Source: Neisseria zalophi
GTDB lineage: Bacteria; Pseudomonadota; Gammaproteobacteria; Burkholderiales; Neisseriaceae
NCBI RefSeq assembly: GCF_008807015.1
Contig: NZ_CP031700.1
Span: 1,178,001-1,242,000, forward strand
Length of the DNA stretch: 64,000 nucleotides
Direction of reading: 5' to 3'
Below the pieces are notes generated by a model. The model was not told where the DNA came from and did not search any database. It saw only the letters and a list, made by a program, of their open reading frames with translations. Made by a program: the position numbers and the translations under genes. This document shows, piece by piece, positions 8,225-18,488 of the stretch (positions are counted from its first letter, which is position 1; every line of letters begins with the position of its first letter).

Positions 8225-8878
8225 TTATGGCAAAGGGATGTTGTGTTGTACTGCATAAACTGCAGCTTGAACCCGGCTGGTTAATTCTAATTTACGTAAA
8301 ATACTTTGTACATGTACTTTAATGGTAGATTCGGCCAAATCAAGTTTTCGGGCAATAATTTTATTACTGTGACCTGCTGCTAAATGACCGAGAATTTCCA
8401 TTTCACGAGGGGTTAGCGTGTCTAATGTATTGGTTACAGGTGGTTTGTTGGGGCGGATTAATGATTGAACTAAGCGAGCTGTCATTTCAGGAGAAAAAAC
8501 ATTATCACCATTGGCAGCTTTTTTAATAGCATCTATTAAAAATTCAGCATTAATGTTTTTTAATAGGAAACCGCGTGCACCTAAACGCATACATTCGGTT
8601 AAATCTTCTCCGTCTTCAGACACTGTTAACATAATAACAATTTGTTCGGGATTGCTACTAAAAATCTGTTCTAATGCTTCACGGCCATCCATGGTTGGCA
8701 TATCCAGATCTAGAAGTACGACATCAGGATGTAATTGTTCAACCAGCTTTACTCCACTTAAGCCGTCTGCGGCTTCACCAATCACTTTAAATTCGTCTTG
8801 ACGTGCCAGTAGGGCTTTGATGCCACTTCTGAACAAGGTGTGGTCATCTATTAATACGATACTGATTTTATCATTCAT
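8225..8878 (-). CDS. narP: Nitrate/nitrite-type response regulator, NarL/FixJ family
   Basis: The 217-residue protein has a receiver domain (about 1-120) with IDDHTLFRSG, phospho-acceptor VVLLDLDMPTMDG, MLTVSEDGED and the lysine in FLLKNINAE. A LuxR-type helix-turn-helix follows (TLTPREMEILGHLAAGHSNK to STIKVHVQSILRKLELTSRV). It should be phosphorylated by the sensor immediately upstream and bind DNA near anaerobic promoters. The ATG overlaps the sensor stop by four bases (ATGA). Neisseria NarP is known to act on aniA, and aniA and norB are present 41 kb away in this window. Confidence 0.9.
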   Translation of the reverse strand: MNDKISIVLIDDHTLFRSGIKALLARQDEFKVIGEAADGLSGVKLVEQLHPDVVLLDLDMPTMDGREALEQIFSSNPEQIVIMLTVSEDGEDLTECMRLGARGFLLKNINAEFLIDAIKKAANGDNVFSPEMTARLVQSLIRPNKPPVTNTLDTLTPREMEILGHLAAGHSNKIIARKLDLAESTIKVHVQSILRKLELTSRVQAAVYAVQHNIPLP

Positions 8879-10773
8879 ATTAAAATTCTTTCTTGTTTGG
8901 GAAGGATCAGTGATATCCTACTATATTGATTTGGTTGAGAATCTAATTTTAATTGTGCATGAATACGCCGTGCACGTTCCCGCATAATTTGAAGCCCGAC
9001 ATGATTTCCGGATAATGTTTCCAGTGAAACAGTATCAAATCCCTTGCCATTATCGGTTATTATCATAGTAAAGTCGTTTTGATTATTGAAAGTCAGATCG
9101 ACTTCTGTCGCTTGTGCATGTTTGCGGATATTAGATAAACTTTCTTGCAAAATAAAAATAAATTGTAATTGTTGTTCACTGCTCAAGTGAGGACCATCTC
9201 CTTGCCACTCTACTCGAACTCTGGCATGTGTTTGTTGTTCGAAACGCTCAACTAAAGTATGTACGGCATCTGCAAATTCTTTCCGGCTGATTTTTGTACG
9301 GAAATTAAGCAGTAATTCTCGAACATCTTCATAACATTCTTGTACACCACTTTTAATAAATTGAAGGTTTTCCGATATCTGTTCTTGATTTTGTGTTGTT
9401 AGTGCACTTTCCAGCATCTGAACTTGTAGGTTTAAAAAAGTAAGTGTTTGGGCAATGCTGTCATGTAAACCTTGTGCAATAAAATTACGTTCTTGTAAAA
9501 CAGCCAATTGTCGACTTTCATCAGCCAGACGAATATTAGTCAGTACCAACCCTAATAAGTTGCACAAAGCCCCTATTAACCCTGTGGTATTGGTTGTGAA
9601 CGTATACTCTTGATTGAAATATAGCGTCATTATGCCTAAATCCTGCTGGTTATATCGGATCTTGAACACTTCTAAATATTGGAATCCGGACTTTTCGCAG
9701 TCGGTAAAGGATTGTTTCGGTATTTTAGCTTCGTTATTAAAGTAAATCGGTTGCCAGCTGTTTTGTTTTACACTTTGACCACAGAAACAGTCTTCTAGCT
9801 TTTGGCAGGCTTCGGCATTTTGCAGATTTTCGGGCAAGCCGCAGTGCGCGATTAAATCTATGCGGCGGCGTTTGTTGTCGATAAGACGTATGCTGCCGGC
9901 TTGTGCCGGTATCAGTCGCATAATTCTTTTTAGAAATATATTGCCAGCTTCTGCGGTTGTTTGTGTTTGGTTGAGTAAGCGTGAAAAGGAATAAAGTGTT
10001 TTTAGCGTATAATTTTTTTCAGCTAAATCATGGGTTTTTTTAATGACTTCATCTTCAAGATTGGTATAAAGTTGTTGTAGGCGGCTACTCATTTGGTTAA
10101 AGCCGCGATCAAGTTGGGCAAATTCTGTTAATTGATTGATTGGAACCTGTACACCCAAGTTTCCGTCATGAATATGATAAACACCCTCTTGTAGTTCGTC
10201 TAAAGGGCGAATAATCCACAAATACAATAAAACCACCATGACACTGGCACCAATAAGTACCATGGCGATCAAACCGCTTTGAAAAAGACGTAACCAGTAT
10301 GTGTAGCGGGTATTAACGGTTTCTATTGCTAAAACCAAATTATCAATGGATGTAACAAAATTTTGTAAGTACTTTTCATCAAAAGCTGTTTTTTGTTGAA
10401 GCGATATTTGTAGTGCCGGTTTGATTTGTTGCTGCCATTGAGATTTTAGTTTGGCCATCTGGTGCATTACTTCAGGAGTGCCAGGGAGAAACAACGGCCT
10501 CGCAGGATCCCCTGCTTCTAAGTTATTTAATGTGGTGTCGAATTCTTGGATTTTATGTGCTATTTCTTCTTCAGGGGGATGGTTGCTTAATAATAGTCCT
10601 AGCCGGTAGCTTTGCATCCGCAAGCTACCGGCATCATTGATGGCTGCACCACCGCCTTCTAACCGCCACGACAATAATAGGGTAAAAATAATAGAGGCCA
10701 TTGCTATCGTTACCCATAATATAGTGAGAAATTTTAGTCGTGATGATAAGCTTTTAGGAAATAATTTAGGCAA
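8875..10773 (-). CDS. narQ: Nitrate/nitrite-type sensor histidine kinase, NarX/NarQ family
   Basis: The 632-residue inner-membrane kinase has a first membrane segment at about 18-38, a periplasmic domain starting with the P-box-like AGSLRMQSYRLGLLL, a second segment at about 168-190, HAMP, a GAF-like central module and a HisKA_3/HATPase_c transmitter. The phospho-histidine is in ERNFIAQGLHDSIAQTL, and the ATP site shows NIRKHAQA, DNGKGFD and GLQIMRERA. The central module holds a Cys cluster (C..EACQKLEDCFCG..C), as in NarX. Named narQ by analogy with neisserial NarQ/NarP; narX would also fit. The ligand cannot be determined from sequence. Confidence 0.88.
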   Translation of the reverse strand: MPKLFPKSLSSRLKFLTILWVTIAMASIIFTLLLSWRLEGGGAAINDAGSLRMQSYRLGLLLSNHPPEEEIAHKIQEFDTTLNNLEAGDPARPLFLPGTPEVMHQMAKLKSQWQQQIKPALQISLQQKTAFDEKYLQNFVTSIDNLVLAIETVNTRYTYWLRLFQSGLIAMVLIGASVMVVLLYLWIIRPLDELQEGVYHIHDGNLGVQVPINQLTEFAQLDRGFNQMSSRLQQLYTNLEDEVIKKTHDLAEKNYTLKTLYSFSRLLNQTQTTAEAGNIFLKRIMRLIPAQAGSIRLIDNKRRRIDLIAHCGLPENLQNAEACQKLEDCFCGQSVKQNSWQPIYFNNEAKIPKQSFTDCEKSGFQYLEVFKIRYNQQDLGIMTLYFNQEYTFTTNTTGLIGALCNLLGLVLTNIRLADESRQLAVLQERNFIAQGLHDSIAQTLTFLNLQVQMLESALTTQNQEQISENLQFIKSGVQECYEDVRELLLNFRTKISRKEFADAVHTLVERFEQQTHARVRVEWQGDGPHLSSEQQLQFIFILQESLSNIRKHAQATEVDLTFNNQNDFTMIITDNGKGFDTVSLETLSGNHVGLQIMRERARRIHAQLKLDSQPNQYSRISLILPKQERILI

Positions 10774-11118
10774 TAGAAATGCTCCGTATACAAAACAAGA
10801 AATAAAGCAAAATGGTTATCCCAATTTGTTACTATGAAACATTTTAATTGAATATGGAATAAATAAAGTGAATTATCTGACTAATACTTTGTAAGTATAG
10901 ATTTGATTTCATAATGATTTATAAATTTTAAAAAGTATAGGAAATATTGAGTTAAAAATATTGGGCCGTCTGAAATATTCAGATGACTTTTTATTTTAAT
11001 GGTTAACTAAATTAAGAGATGGAAGGTAAGGCAAATTTATTTCTGAGTGGTTCTTAAAATACGCATATCAAAATCAAAAGCATTTCAATCGGAAACTTAT
11101 TATGTGTAGAAAATAAGT
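10774..11118. other. AT-rich intergenic region before queC
   Basis: This region contains the upstream side of the sensor kinase gene and one DUS copy at about 10972-10982 with a weakly complementary partner (TTCAGATGAC). No gene is seen. Confidence 0.5.
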
Positions 11119-11124
11119 TATAAT
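11119..11124 (+). promoter_or_regulatory. Minus-10 box for queC
   Basis: TATAAT lies 23 bases before the riboswitch aptamer. No clear minus-35 hexamer is seen. Confidence 0.55.
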
Positions 11125-11146
11125 CCGCGTTTTATCTTTAATCCAC

Positions 11147-11184
11147 CGCGGTTCGAAATCCTCCCGCGATACCAAAACTAGGAA
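11147..11184 (+). ncRNA. PreQ1-I riboswitch
   Basis: CGCGG at 11147-11151 pairs with CCCGCG at 11163-11168. UUC follows the 5' strand, as in the class I consensus. After the stem comes AUACCAAAACUAGGA, where the A-rich tail with CUA folds back on the loop to form the pseudoknot. That tail runs into the Shine-Dalgarno AGGA of queC, six bases before the ATG. PreQ1 binding should therefore block translation of queC. The small loop and the order of conserved blocks match PreQ1-I well. This supports the queuosine-precursor assignment of queC-queD. Confidence 0.88.
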
Positions 11185-11189
11185 CGTAA

Positions 11190-11855
11190 ATGTTATCTCA
11201 AAAAGCATTGGTCATTTTTTCGGGTGGCCAAGATTCTACCACTTGCCTGCTTCAGGCGATTCATGCTTATGGGCGTGAAAACGTTCAAGCCATTACATTC
11301 GAATACGGACAGCGTCATGCTATCGAATTAGAGCGGGCGCGTTGGATTGCAGCAGATCTGGGTGTGCCGCAAACGGTATTGAATTTAAATCTGATTCAAC
11401 AAATTACACACAATGCGTTAATGGACGATACAACCGATATTCAGACGGCCACAGACGGTATGCCGAATACTTTTGTAGACGGGCGTAATGCATTATTTCT
11501 ACTCTATGCGGCTATTTATGCCAGAAGCCAGAATATTAAAAATATAATTATCGGCGTTTGTGAAACCGATTTTTCAGGCTACCCCGATTGTCGGGATATC
11601 TTTGTTAAATCAATGAACGTTACTTTGAATTTGGCGATGAACGATTCATTTCAAATTCATACGCCTTTAATGTATCTGACCAAAGCGCAAACATGGGCGC
11701 TTGCCGATGAGATGGGCTATTTAGATTATATCCGTGAAAAAACCCATACTTGTTACTATGGTGTTGAAGGTGGTTGTGGCGAATGCCCGAGCTGTATATT
11801 GCGGGAGCGTGGATTGGCTGAATATTTGGCAAGCAAAAACCATGTTTCTGTCTAA
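11190..11855 (+). CDS. queC: 7-Cyano-7-deazaguanine synthase
   Basis: QueC converts 7-carboxy-7-deazaguanine to preQ0 with ATP and ammonia, a step of queuosine synthesis for tRNA. The 221-residue protein has the PP-loop [13 protein letters not shown] near the N-terminus, [34 protein letters not shown] and a C-terminal zinc site [15 protein letters not shown]. The ATG lies directly behind the preQ1-I riboswitch. queD follows about 170 bases downstream in the same direction, with one DUS copy between. Confidence 0.95.
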   Translation: MLSQKALVIFSGGQDSTTCLLQAIHAYGRENVQAITFEYGQRHAIELERARWIAADLGVPQTVLNLNLIQQITHNALMDDTTDIQTATDGMPNTFVDGRNALFLLYAAIYARSQNIKNIIIGVCETDFSGYPDCRDIFVKSMNVTLNLAMNDSFQIHTPLMYLTKAQTWALADEMGYLDYIREKTHTCYYGVEGGCGECPSCILRERGLAEYLASKNHVSV

Positions 11856-12025
11856 TGATGTTTTATCGGGCAATAAGCTGTTTTATGATATAAGTCATTG
11901 GAATTTATGCTTAAAATATTCAGACGGCCTTTGAAGTATAAGTAAGTAGTATGAAAATATATTGCTTTTACCACATAGATTGGCCTCAAACCAATTGGAA
12001 ACACTTCCACACTACTAAGAAAAAT

Positions 12026-12451
12026 ATGAAAATTACCAAAATATTCACATTTGATTCATCCCATATGCTTGACGGGCATGACGGAAAATGTAAAAACTTG
12101 CACGGACATACTTATAAACTCGAAGTTACGGTTTCAGACGGCCTGATAAGCGGAGGCGCTAAAGACGGTATGGTGATGGATTTTTCTGATTTAAAAACTA
12201 TCGTTAAACAAGAGATTATCGAGCCTTTTGACCATGCGTTTATTTATCATGGTGGTAATGAGCGTGAAAGTAAAATTGCCGCATTATTGGAAAGTTGGCA
12301 AATGAAAACCATGAGGCTGGATATCCGTACGACAGCGGAAAATATGGTGGTGTATATGTATAGCCGTCTGAAAGCCGCCGGATTACCGGTGTCCGGTATT
12401 AAATTATGGGAAACACCCACATCATGCGCTGAGTTTGAAACATCGTTATAG
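12026..12451 (+). CDS. queD: 6-Carboxy-5,6,7,8-tetrahydropterin synthase
   Basis: QueD acts before QueC in preQ0 synthesis, converting 7,8-dihydroneopterin triphosphate. The 141-residue protein shows the zinc histidines in FDSSHML and LHGHTYKLEV, the catalytic Cys in GHDGKCKNLHGH, and FDHAFIYHGG and WETPTSCAEFE at the end. The open frame extends 25 codons upstream to 11951, but those residues do not look like the family, and the usual start MKITKIFTFDSSH is at 12026. The frame carries a complete DUS (TTTCAGACGGCCTG). Confidence 0.93.
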   Translation: MKITKIFTFDSSHMLDGHDGKCKNLHGHTYKLEVTVSDGLISGGAKDGMVMDFSDLKTIVKQEIIEPFDHAFIYHGGNERESKIAALLESWQMKTMRLDIRTTAENMVVYMYSRLKAAGLPVSGIKLWETPTSCAEFETSL

Positions 12452-12524
12452 TATATGTTTGTCATTTTTATAAATCTATATCTGTTTGATTTATGTGTAC
12501 AGTATGATTGGCGGGTGTTTCGAT

Positions 12525-12553
12525 TTGGTTCTTAAATTGATTAACGATATAAT
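12525..12553 (+). promoter_or_regulatory. Putative sigma-70 promoter of zapE
   Basis: TTGGTT at 12525-12530 and TATAAT at 12548-12553 are separated by 17 bases, 22 bases before the first ATG. Confidence 0.5.
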
Positions 12554-12574
12554 GGCAACCTTATTTTTACTCAA

Positions 12575-13744
12575 ATGGTTATGATGAATAATAAAGAAAA
12601 CCGGTTTGTTCCACCTGACTTCAGCAACCATAGTCCGCTGACTTGGTATCAGGCCGCTGCGGAGCAGCCGGCATTTATCCGCGACGCAGCACAAGCCAAA
12701 GCCATTGAATATCTTGATCGGCTTTGGACCGAGCTGATGATGTTCAAGCGTAAACGTAACCGTTTTTTAGGCCGTAGTTTGCGTTCCCCCCAGTTGCCGA
12801 AAGGCTTATATTTCTATGGCGGTGTCGGAAGGGGTAAAAGCTTTTTGATGGATGTGTTTTACGGCTGCCTGCCTTACCGACGCAAACGTCGTGTCCATTT
12901 CCATGCGTTTATGGCAGAAGTGCATCAACGCATGAAAGCCTTAAAAAGCGAACCGAATCCTTTAAAAGCAGTGGCTGCTGAAATTGCACAAGAAACACGG
13001 GTTTTGTGTTTTGATGAGTTTCATGTGAGCGATATTGCCGATGCTATGATTTTAGGGCGTTTATTGGAAAATCTGTTTGATGCCGGCGTGGTTTTGGTAG
13101 CAACTTCCAACTATGCACCTTCCGAACTGTATCCGCAGGGTCAAAACCGTAGCAGTTTTCTACCAACCATTGCTTTAATCGAAGAAAAGCTTACAGTCTT
13201 AAATGTAGACGGTGGTGAAGATTATCGGTTAAGAACCTTAAATCATGCCGAAGTTTTTTATGTGCCGAACGATGAAGCCAATGAACAAAAACTAGCCGCA
13301 TTGTTTGCCCGTGTTGCACATGAGAAGAAACGTAATCCGCAACCGATCACCATTAACGGGCGTGAAATCTTGTGTAATGCCTATGATGACAAGGCTATTT
13401 GGTTTGATTTCCGTGCTTTATGTTTCGGGCCGCGTTCGCAGGCAGATTATCTTTATTTGGCCGAGCATTATCAGATGGTTTTCGTGTCGGGTATTGAGAA
13501 ATTAAGCGAAGCCGAGCGAGCGGAAGCCCGTCGGTTAACTTGGTTGATAGACGTGCTTTATGATTATCGTGTAAAGCTTTGTGCGACCAGTCAGGTGCCT
13601 GCCGAAGATATTTATTTGGAAGGTGATTTTGCCAATGAATTTGTGCGTACCGTCAGCCGTATGGTGGAAATGCAGTCGGAAGAATATTTGGCACAGCCAC
13701 ATCTTACATTGGGTGCGGACAGTAAAAAAAATAATAGTATTTAA
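12575..13744 (+). CDS. zapE: Cell division protein ZapE (AFG1-like ATPase)
   Basis: The 389-residue ATPase has the Walker A motif GGVGRGKSFLMD, Walker B VLCFDEFHVSDIADAMILGR and the sensor region VVLVATSNYAPSELYPQGQN. The rest matches the bacterial AFG1/ZapE family, which associates with the Z-ring and modulates division. It is cytoplasmic and has no membrane segment. Three ATG codons lie at 12575, 12581 and 12584, and no strong Shine-Dalgarno decides between them. ndk follows after a 75-base gap. Confidence 0.92.
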   Translation: MVMMNNKENRFVPPDFSNHSPLTWYQAAAEQPAFIRDAAQAKAIEYLDRLWTELMMFKRKRNRFLGRSLRSPQLPKGLYFYGGVGRGKSFLMDVFYGCLPYRRKRRVHFHAFMAEVHQRMKALKSEPNPLKAVAAEIAQETRVLCFDEFHVSDIADAMILGRLLENLFDAGVVLVATSNYAPSELYPQGQNRSSFLPTIALIEEKLTVLNVDGGEDYRLRTLNHAEVFYVPNDEANEQKLAALFARVAHEKKRNPQPITINGREILCNAYDDKAIWFDFRALCFGPRSQADYLYLAEHYQMVFVSGIEKLSEAERAEARRLTWLIDVLYDYRVKLCATSQVPAEDIYLEGDFANEFVRTVSRMVEMQSEEYLAQPHLTLGADSKKNNSI

Positions 13745-13819
13745 CAAAATATTCAGGGTTTTTGTTAGAATGTATATCCCTGATTTTATAAATCAATAAA
13801 AAATTAAAGGAAACTATTT

Positions 13820-14245
13820 ATGGCTATCGAACGCACTATTTCTATTATCAAACCCGACGCAGTTGCGAAAAATGTTATCGGTCAGATCTACACCCGTTTT
13901 GAAAATAACGGATTACGTATTATTGCTGCTAAAATGAAACATTTGACCAAGGCAGAAGCGGAGGGTTTTTATGCCGTGCATAAAGAGCGTCCTTTCTTTG
14001 CCGATTTGGTTTCTTTTATGACCAGCGGTCCGGTTATGATTCAAGTGTTGGAAGGTGAGAATGCTGTAGCCAAAAACCGTGAATTAATGGGCGCGACCAA
14101 CCCGAAAGAAGCTGCTGCCGGTACGATTCGTGCAGACTTTGCCGATTCTATTGATGCCAATGCCGTGCATGGTTCCGACAGTTTGGAAAATGCAGAAAAA
14201 GAAATTGCTTTCTTCTTTGATAACAGCGAGATTTGTGCCCGCTAA
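13820..14245 (+). CDS. ndk: Nucleoside diphosphate kinase
   Basis: Ndk transfers the gamma phosphate between nucleoside triphosphates and diphosphates. The 141-residue protein begins [20 protein letters not shown] and includes the family Lys (K12), [36 protein letters not shown] and the phospho-histidine signature [26 protein letters not shown] precedes the ATG. Single gene with a DUS hairpin behind it. Confidence 0.96.
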   Translation: MAIERTISIIKPDAVAKNVIGQIYTRFENNGLRIIAAKMKHLTKAEAEGFYAVHKERPFFADLVSFMTSGPVMIQVLEGENAVAKNRELMGATNPKEAAAGTIRADFADSIDANAVHGSDSLENAEKEIAFFFDNSEICAR

Positions 14246-14268
14246 TAATCATACAGTATTGTTCTTCG

Positions 14269-14292
14269 GGCTGTCTGAACGTTCAGACGGCC
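14269..14292 (+). terminator. DUS-type hairpin after ndk
   Basis: GGCTGTCTGAAC meets GTTCAGACGGCC with no loop bases between and one mismatch in the DUS core of the left arm. The T run is missing, so efficiency is uncertain. Confidence 0.55.
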
Positions 14293-14372
14293 TGAAGGTT
14301 TTTAAATGGCAGCTTTTCTTTAAAAGCTGAATAAATATATAAAGCTTTCATTTAAAAGCTTTCCGAGAGAAC

Positions 14373-15473
14373 ATGAAAACGAATCTACTAAATTTTGATT
14401 TAAACGGTTTAACCGAACATTTTGCACAAATGGGCGAAAAACCTTTCCGTGCCAAACAAGTGATGCGGTGGATGCATCAATCGGGTGCAGCTGGTTTTGA
14501 TGAGATGACCGACCTAGCCAAATCCTTGCGCGCAAAGTTAAATGATCAAGCTGTGGTCGCCGTGCCGGATTTATTGGTTTCGCAAGAGTCTTCGGACGGT
14601 ACGCGCAAATGGTTATTGGATGTCGGCACAGGCAATGGTGTGGAAACCGTGTTTATCCCTGAATCCGAACGGGGTACGCTGTGTATTTCTTCACAAGTGG
14701 GCTGTGCACTGGAATGCACGTTTTGCTCAACCGGCAGACAAGGGTTTAACCGCAACCTGACTGCGGCGGAAATTATCGGTCAGCTTTGGTGGGCCAACAA
14801 AGCTATGGGTGTGACGCCTAAAAACGAGCGGGTAATTTCCAATGTAGTGATGATGGGGATGGGTGAGCCGTTAGCCAACTTTGATAATGTGGTTACCGCA
14901 TTAAGTATTATGTTGGATGATCACGGCTACGGGCTGTCGCGCCGTCGTGTTACCGTATCTACTTCCGGTATGGTTCCTCAAATGGATAGGTTAAAAGAAG
15001 TAATGCCGGTGGCATTGGCTGTATCGCTACATGCTTCAAACGATGCTGTGCGTGATCAAATTGTGCCGTTAAACAAAAAATATCCGTTAAAAGAATTGAT
15101 GGCGGCCTGCCGTCGTTATTTGGAAAAAGCACCGCGGGACTTCGTTACCTTTGAATATGTAATGCTTGATGGTGTTAATGATAAACTACAACATGCGCGG
15201 GAATTGGTAGAGTTGGTGCGTGATGTACCATGTAAGTTTAATTTGATTCCTTTTAACCCGTTCCCGAATTCTGGTTATAACCGTTCCCGTAATGAAAATA
15301 TCCGTATATTTCGTGATGTTTTACAACAGGCGGGCTTTGTCGTAACCGTTCGTAAAACCCGTGGTGATGATATTGATGCTGCTTGCGGTCAACTGGCCGG
15401 GCAGGTTAAAGATAAAACACGCAGGCAGCAGAAATGGCAGCAAATTGTCTTGGAACAAAGGGGGAGTCTGTGA
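14373..15473 (+). CDS. rlmN: Dual-specificity RNA methyltransferase RlmN
   Basis: RlmN is a radical-SAM enzyme that methylates C2 of A2503 in 23S rRNA and A37 in some tRNAs. The 366-residue protein has the CxxxCxxC cluster in [32 protein letters not shown], the [15 protein letters not shown] block and the methyl-carrying cysteine near [13 protein letters not shown]. It is the first gene of the rlmN-pilW-rodZ-ispG-hisS-yfgM-der chain, and its TGA overlaps the GTG start of pilW. Confidence 0.95.
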   Translation: MKTNLLNFDLNGLTEHFAQMGEKPFRAKQVMRWMHQSGAAGFDEMTDLAKSLRAKLNDQAVVAVPDLLVSQESSDGTRKWLLDVGTGNGVETVFIPESERGTLCISSQVGCALECTFCSTGRQGFNRNLTAAEIIGQLWWANKAMGVTPKNERVISNVVMMGMGEPLANFDNVVTALSIMLDDHGYGLSRRRVTVSTSGMVPQMDRLKEVMPVALAVSLHASNDAVRDQIVPLNKKYPLKELMAACRRYLEKAPRDFVTFEYVMLDGVNDKLQHARELVELVRDVPCKFNLIPFNPFPNSGYNRSRNENIRIFRDVLQQAGFVVTVRKTRGDDIDAACGQLAGQVKDKTRRQQKWQQIVLEQRGSL

Positions 15474-16237
15474 AATTGAAAACATTAGGTTTGGTATTGT
15501 CTTCAGTATTGGTATTAAGTGCATGTGCCGGCACGGGAGGGGCTCGTCCAAGTGCGCATGATAAAGCTGATCAGATTGCCAATATTAAAACGCAATTGGC
15601 TTTGGAGTATATGAAAGCCAAAGATTACCGTCAGGCTGTTAACAGTATTGATGAAGCATTGGCCGCAAATTCAAAAAATGAAAATGCCTGGCTAATTCGT
15701 GCGCAAATTTATCAATATCTTAAAGTTAATGATAAAGCACAGGAAAGTTTCCAAAGGGCATTGGCTATACAGCCTGATAGTGCGGAAATTAATAATAACT
15801 ATGGCTGGTTTTTATGTAGTATTCAAAACAGGCCAAATGAATCTATTCAATATTTTGACAAAGCACTTTCTGATCCCACATATCCGTCGCCCTATATTGC
15901 TAATCTAAATAAAGGGATATGTAGTGCGAAGATGGGACAGTATTCGCTATCCGAAGCATACTTCGAACGTGCATTGGCTGCACAGCCGCAGTTTTTCCCG
16001 GCATTAAAAGAAATGGCACGAACAAAAATGCTGGCTGGTAATCTAAGTGATGCCGATTATTACTTCAGACAGTATCAAAGTAAAATCGATTTGTTGAGTG
16101 CCGATGATTTATTGCTGGGGTGGCAGCTTTATAATGCTTTAGGAGATACACAGGCTGCTTATGAATATGAAGCCCAGTTGCGCGCTAATTATCCTTATTC
16201 CGAAGAATTGCAAACAATTACAACAGGACGCCTGTAA
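15470..16237 (+). CDS. pilW: Type IV pilus biogenesis/stability lipoprotein PilW (PilF)
   Basis: The protein has 255 residues and starts at a GTG that overlaps the rlmN stop (GTGA), preceded by AAAGGGGGA. An ATG 36 bases upstream would add residues before the signal peptide and is unlikely. The lipobox is VLVLSAC. About six TPR units follow ([60 protein letters not shown]). The protein sits on the periplasmic face of the outer membrane and helps assemble or stabilise the secretin PilQ. Its place in the rlmN-rodZ operon is conserved in gammaproteobacteria as well. Confidence 0.92.
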   Translation: MKLKTLGLVLSSVLVLSACAGTGGARPSAHDKADQIANIKTQLALEYMKAKDYRQAVNSIDEALAANSKNENAWLIRAQIYQYLKVNDKAQESFQRALAIQPDSAEINNNYGWFLCSIQNRPNESIQYFDKALSDPTYPSPYIANLNKGICSAKMGQYSLSEAYFERALAAQPQFFPALKEMARTKMLAGNLSDADYYFRQYQSKIDLLSADDLLLGWQLYNALGDTQAAYEYEAQLRANYPYSEELQTITTGRL

Positions 16238-17130
16238 TGACTGACAATCAACAAACAGAACAACACACACTGAATAATGCTGCAATAGAATTGGGAGAAA
16301 AATTACGGAAGGCACGGGAGCAGAAAAACTATTCTATCGGTGAAGTGGCCGAGCGTTTGAAGCTTTCAGCACGCCAAATAGAAAGTTTGGAAAGCGGCAA
16401 TTATGAAGATATGCCGGAATTGGTTTTTGTGCGTGGTTTTTTACGCACCTATGGTCGGTTCTTGGGCATAGACGATGAAGAAATGTCTTCCTATCTGGAT
16501 AGAATTATCCCGCAAAACCGCAGTAATGTTTATGCTGTTGAGCGAAATGGCGGTCAATCATTTAATTATCAGCAAACCGAAGTTAAAAAATCATTCCCGA
16601 AATGGATTTTTGGTGTGTTGGTGTTGGTATTGATTGGCGGCGGCGTGTATGTTTGGCAAAGCAAATCTAATTTAGAGTATGCCAAGCAAAATGATTCGAC
16701 ACCTTCTGCCCAGTTAGAAAATGCATCAAATACAGATTTAGAGGCAGACAATATTTCTGTTGTGGCGATGAGTAGCGATGCTGTAGCATCTGCTATTCTT
16801 AATCCCGGCTCTACCCAAGATACGTCAAATACTGCTTCAGCAACAGCTCAGGCGGCTTCTACACCTGCCGAAGGTTCTGTACCGATTGCCGGTGAATTGG
16901 TTGTTAAAGTGCGTTATCGTTCCAAACTGGTTATTAGAGACAAAGATGAACAGTTGGTGATCAATGAGATTGTTCCTGCCGGTAGTGAGCATCGTTTCCA
17001 AGGCGGAGCTCCTTATAATGTTTGGATTGGCTATGCATTAGGAGCGACCGTTAATTATGGTGGGCAGGAAGTTTCCGTTCGAAATAATATGGTGGGTAAA
17101 ACCACTTCATCATTTATTGTAGGTCAGTAA
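16237..17130 (+). CDS. rodZ: RodZ-like helix-turn-helix membrane protein
   Basis: The 297-residue protein has a cytoplasmic XRE-like HTH (about 15-85: [40 protein letters not shown]), one membrane segment ([20 protein letters not shown], about 122-141), a Thr/Ala/Ser-rich linker and a periplasmic DUF4115 beta domain to the C-terminus. It links MreB to the envelope in rods. Neisseria cocci without MreB still keep it, so its role here may differ. The start overlaps the pilW stop by one base. Confidence 0.88.
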   Translation: MTDNQQTEQHTLNNAAIELGEKLRKAREQKNYSIGEVAERLKLSARQIESLESGNYEDMPELVFVRGFLRTYGRFLGIDDEEMSSYLDRIIPQNRSNVYAVERNGGQSFNYQQTEVKKSFPKWIFGVLVLVLIGGGVYVWQSKSNLEYAKQNDSTPSAQLENASNTDLEADNISVVAMSSDAVASAILNPGSTQDTSNTASATAQAASTPAEGSVPIAGELVVKVRYRSKLVIRDKDEQLVINEIVPAGSEHRFQGGAPYNVWIGYALGATVNYGGQEVSVRNNMVGKTTSSFIVGQ

Positions 17131-18401
17131 TGAGTCATTCTACTCTAAAGCGTCGGCAAACTCATCAAGTACAGGTCGGCCATGTGATGGTCGGATCTGA
17201 ATCACCTGTTGTGGTTCAATCTATGACCAATACCGATACAGCCGATGCAGTGGGAACAGCAGAGCAAATTAAGGCATTGAGTGATGCCGGTTCGGAAATT
17301 GTACGGATTACAGTCAACAGCCCCGAAGCAGCTTCTAAAGTTTCGGAAATCAGAAGCCGCTTAGATGATATGGGGTGCTTGACACCGCTTGTAGGCGATT
17401 TCCATTTTAATGGTGAAAAACTATTAAAAGAGTTTCCTGATTGTGCCAAAGCATTGGCAAAATATCGTATTAACCCGGGCAATGTCGGTAAAGGTGTTAA
17501 GGGGGATGAAAAATTCGCCTATATGATCCAAACGGCGGCAGAACATGATAAAGCAGTCCGTATCGGCGTGAATTGGGGTTCTTTGGATCAAAGTCTTGCC
17601 AAGCGTATGATGGATGCTAATTTGACTTCTGCCAATCCTAAAGCGCCTGAAGAAGTGATGAAGGAAGCGTTGATAGTTTCAGCTCTGGAATCAGCACAAA
17701 AAGCAGTGGATTTAGGGCTGCCGGAAAACAAAATTATTTTGTCTTGTAAGGTTAGTGCCGTACAGGATTTGATTCAAGTTTATCGTGATTTAGGCAGCCG
17801 TTGTCAATATCCGCTACATTTAGGGCTGACTGAGGCCGGTATGGGCAGTAAAGGTATTGTAGCTTCTACGGCTGCATTGTCTGTTTTATTGCAAGAAGGT
17901 ATCGGCGATACCATCCGTATTTCACTGACACCCGAACCGGGAAGTCCGAGAACTCAGGAAGTGGTGGTTGCTCAGGAAATTTTGCAAACCATGGGGCTGC
18001 GTTCTTTTACGCCCTTGGTGACCGCATGTCCGGGCTGTGGTCGTACAACGAGTACAGTTTTTCAAGAGTTAGCCCGAGATATTCAACATTATTTGCGCGA
18101 TAAGATGGTTGTATGGCGTACGCAATATCCAGGTGTGGAGTCTTTAAATGTGGCCGTTATGGGCTGTGTGGTGAACGGGCCGGGTGAAAGTAAGCTGGCT
18201 GATATCGGAATCAGCCTACCGGGCACGGGCGAAACACCAGTCGCCCCGGTTTATGTAGACGGTGAGCGCAAAGTTACCCTGAAAGGGGATAATATGGCGA
18301 GTGAATTTTTAGCTATTGTACAAGAGTATGTCGAGGCTAATTATGGCGCGGGCGGTAAAAAACGTAATGAAGCCAAAGTTATTCCAATTAGGTCTGCTTA
18401 A
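17130..18401 (+). CDS. ispG: 4-Hydroxy-3-methylbut-2-en-1-yl diphosphate synthase
   Basis: IspG (GcpE) is the [4Fe-4S] enzyme of the MEP isoprenoid pathway. The 423-residue protein has the TIM-barrel part ([20 protein letters not shown]) and the C-terminal cluster-binding part with [16 protein letters not shown] and the further Cys in [20 protein letters not shown]. Start and length match the long proteobacterial form with an insert. It overlaps the rodZ stop by one base. Confidence 0.96.
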   Translation: MSHSTLKRRQTHQVQVGHVMVGSESPVVVQSMTNTDTADAVGTAEQIKALSDAGSEIVRITVNSPEAASKVSEIRSRLDDMGCLTPLVGDFHFNGEKLLKEFPDCAKALAKYRINPGNVGKGVKGDEKFAYMIQTAAEHDKAVRIGVNWGSLDQSLAKRMMDANLTSANPKAPEEVMKEALIVSALESAQKAVDLGLPENKIILSCKVSAVQDLIQVYRDLGSRCQYPLHLGLTEAGMGSKGIVASTAALSVLLQEGIGDTIRISLTPEPGSPRTQEVVVAQEILQTMGLRSFTPLVTACPGCGRTTSTVFQELARDIQHYLRDKMVVWRTQYPGVESLNVAVMGCVVNGPGESKLADIGISLPGTGETPVAPVYVDGERKVTLKGDNMASEFLAIVQEYVEANYGAGGKKRNEAKVIPIRSA

Positions 18402-18488
18402 CTTACTTTTATCTATTGAAGTGTTTCAGATGGCATAATGTCTATATAATAAGAAAAAATATTTTAAAGATATAAGAAAAGGCAGAAT

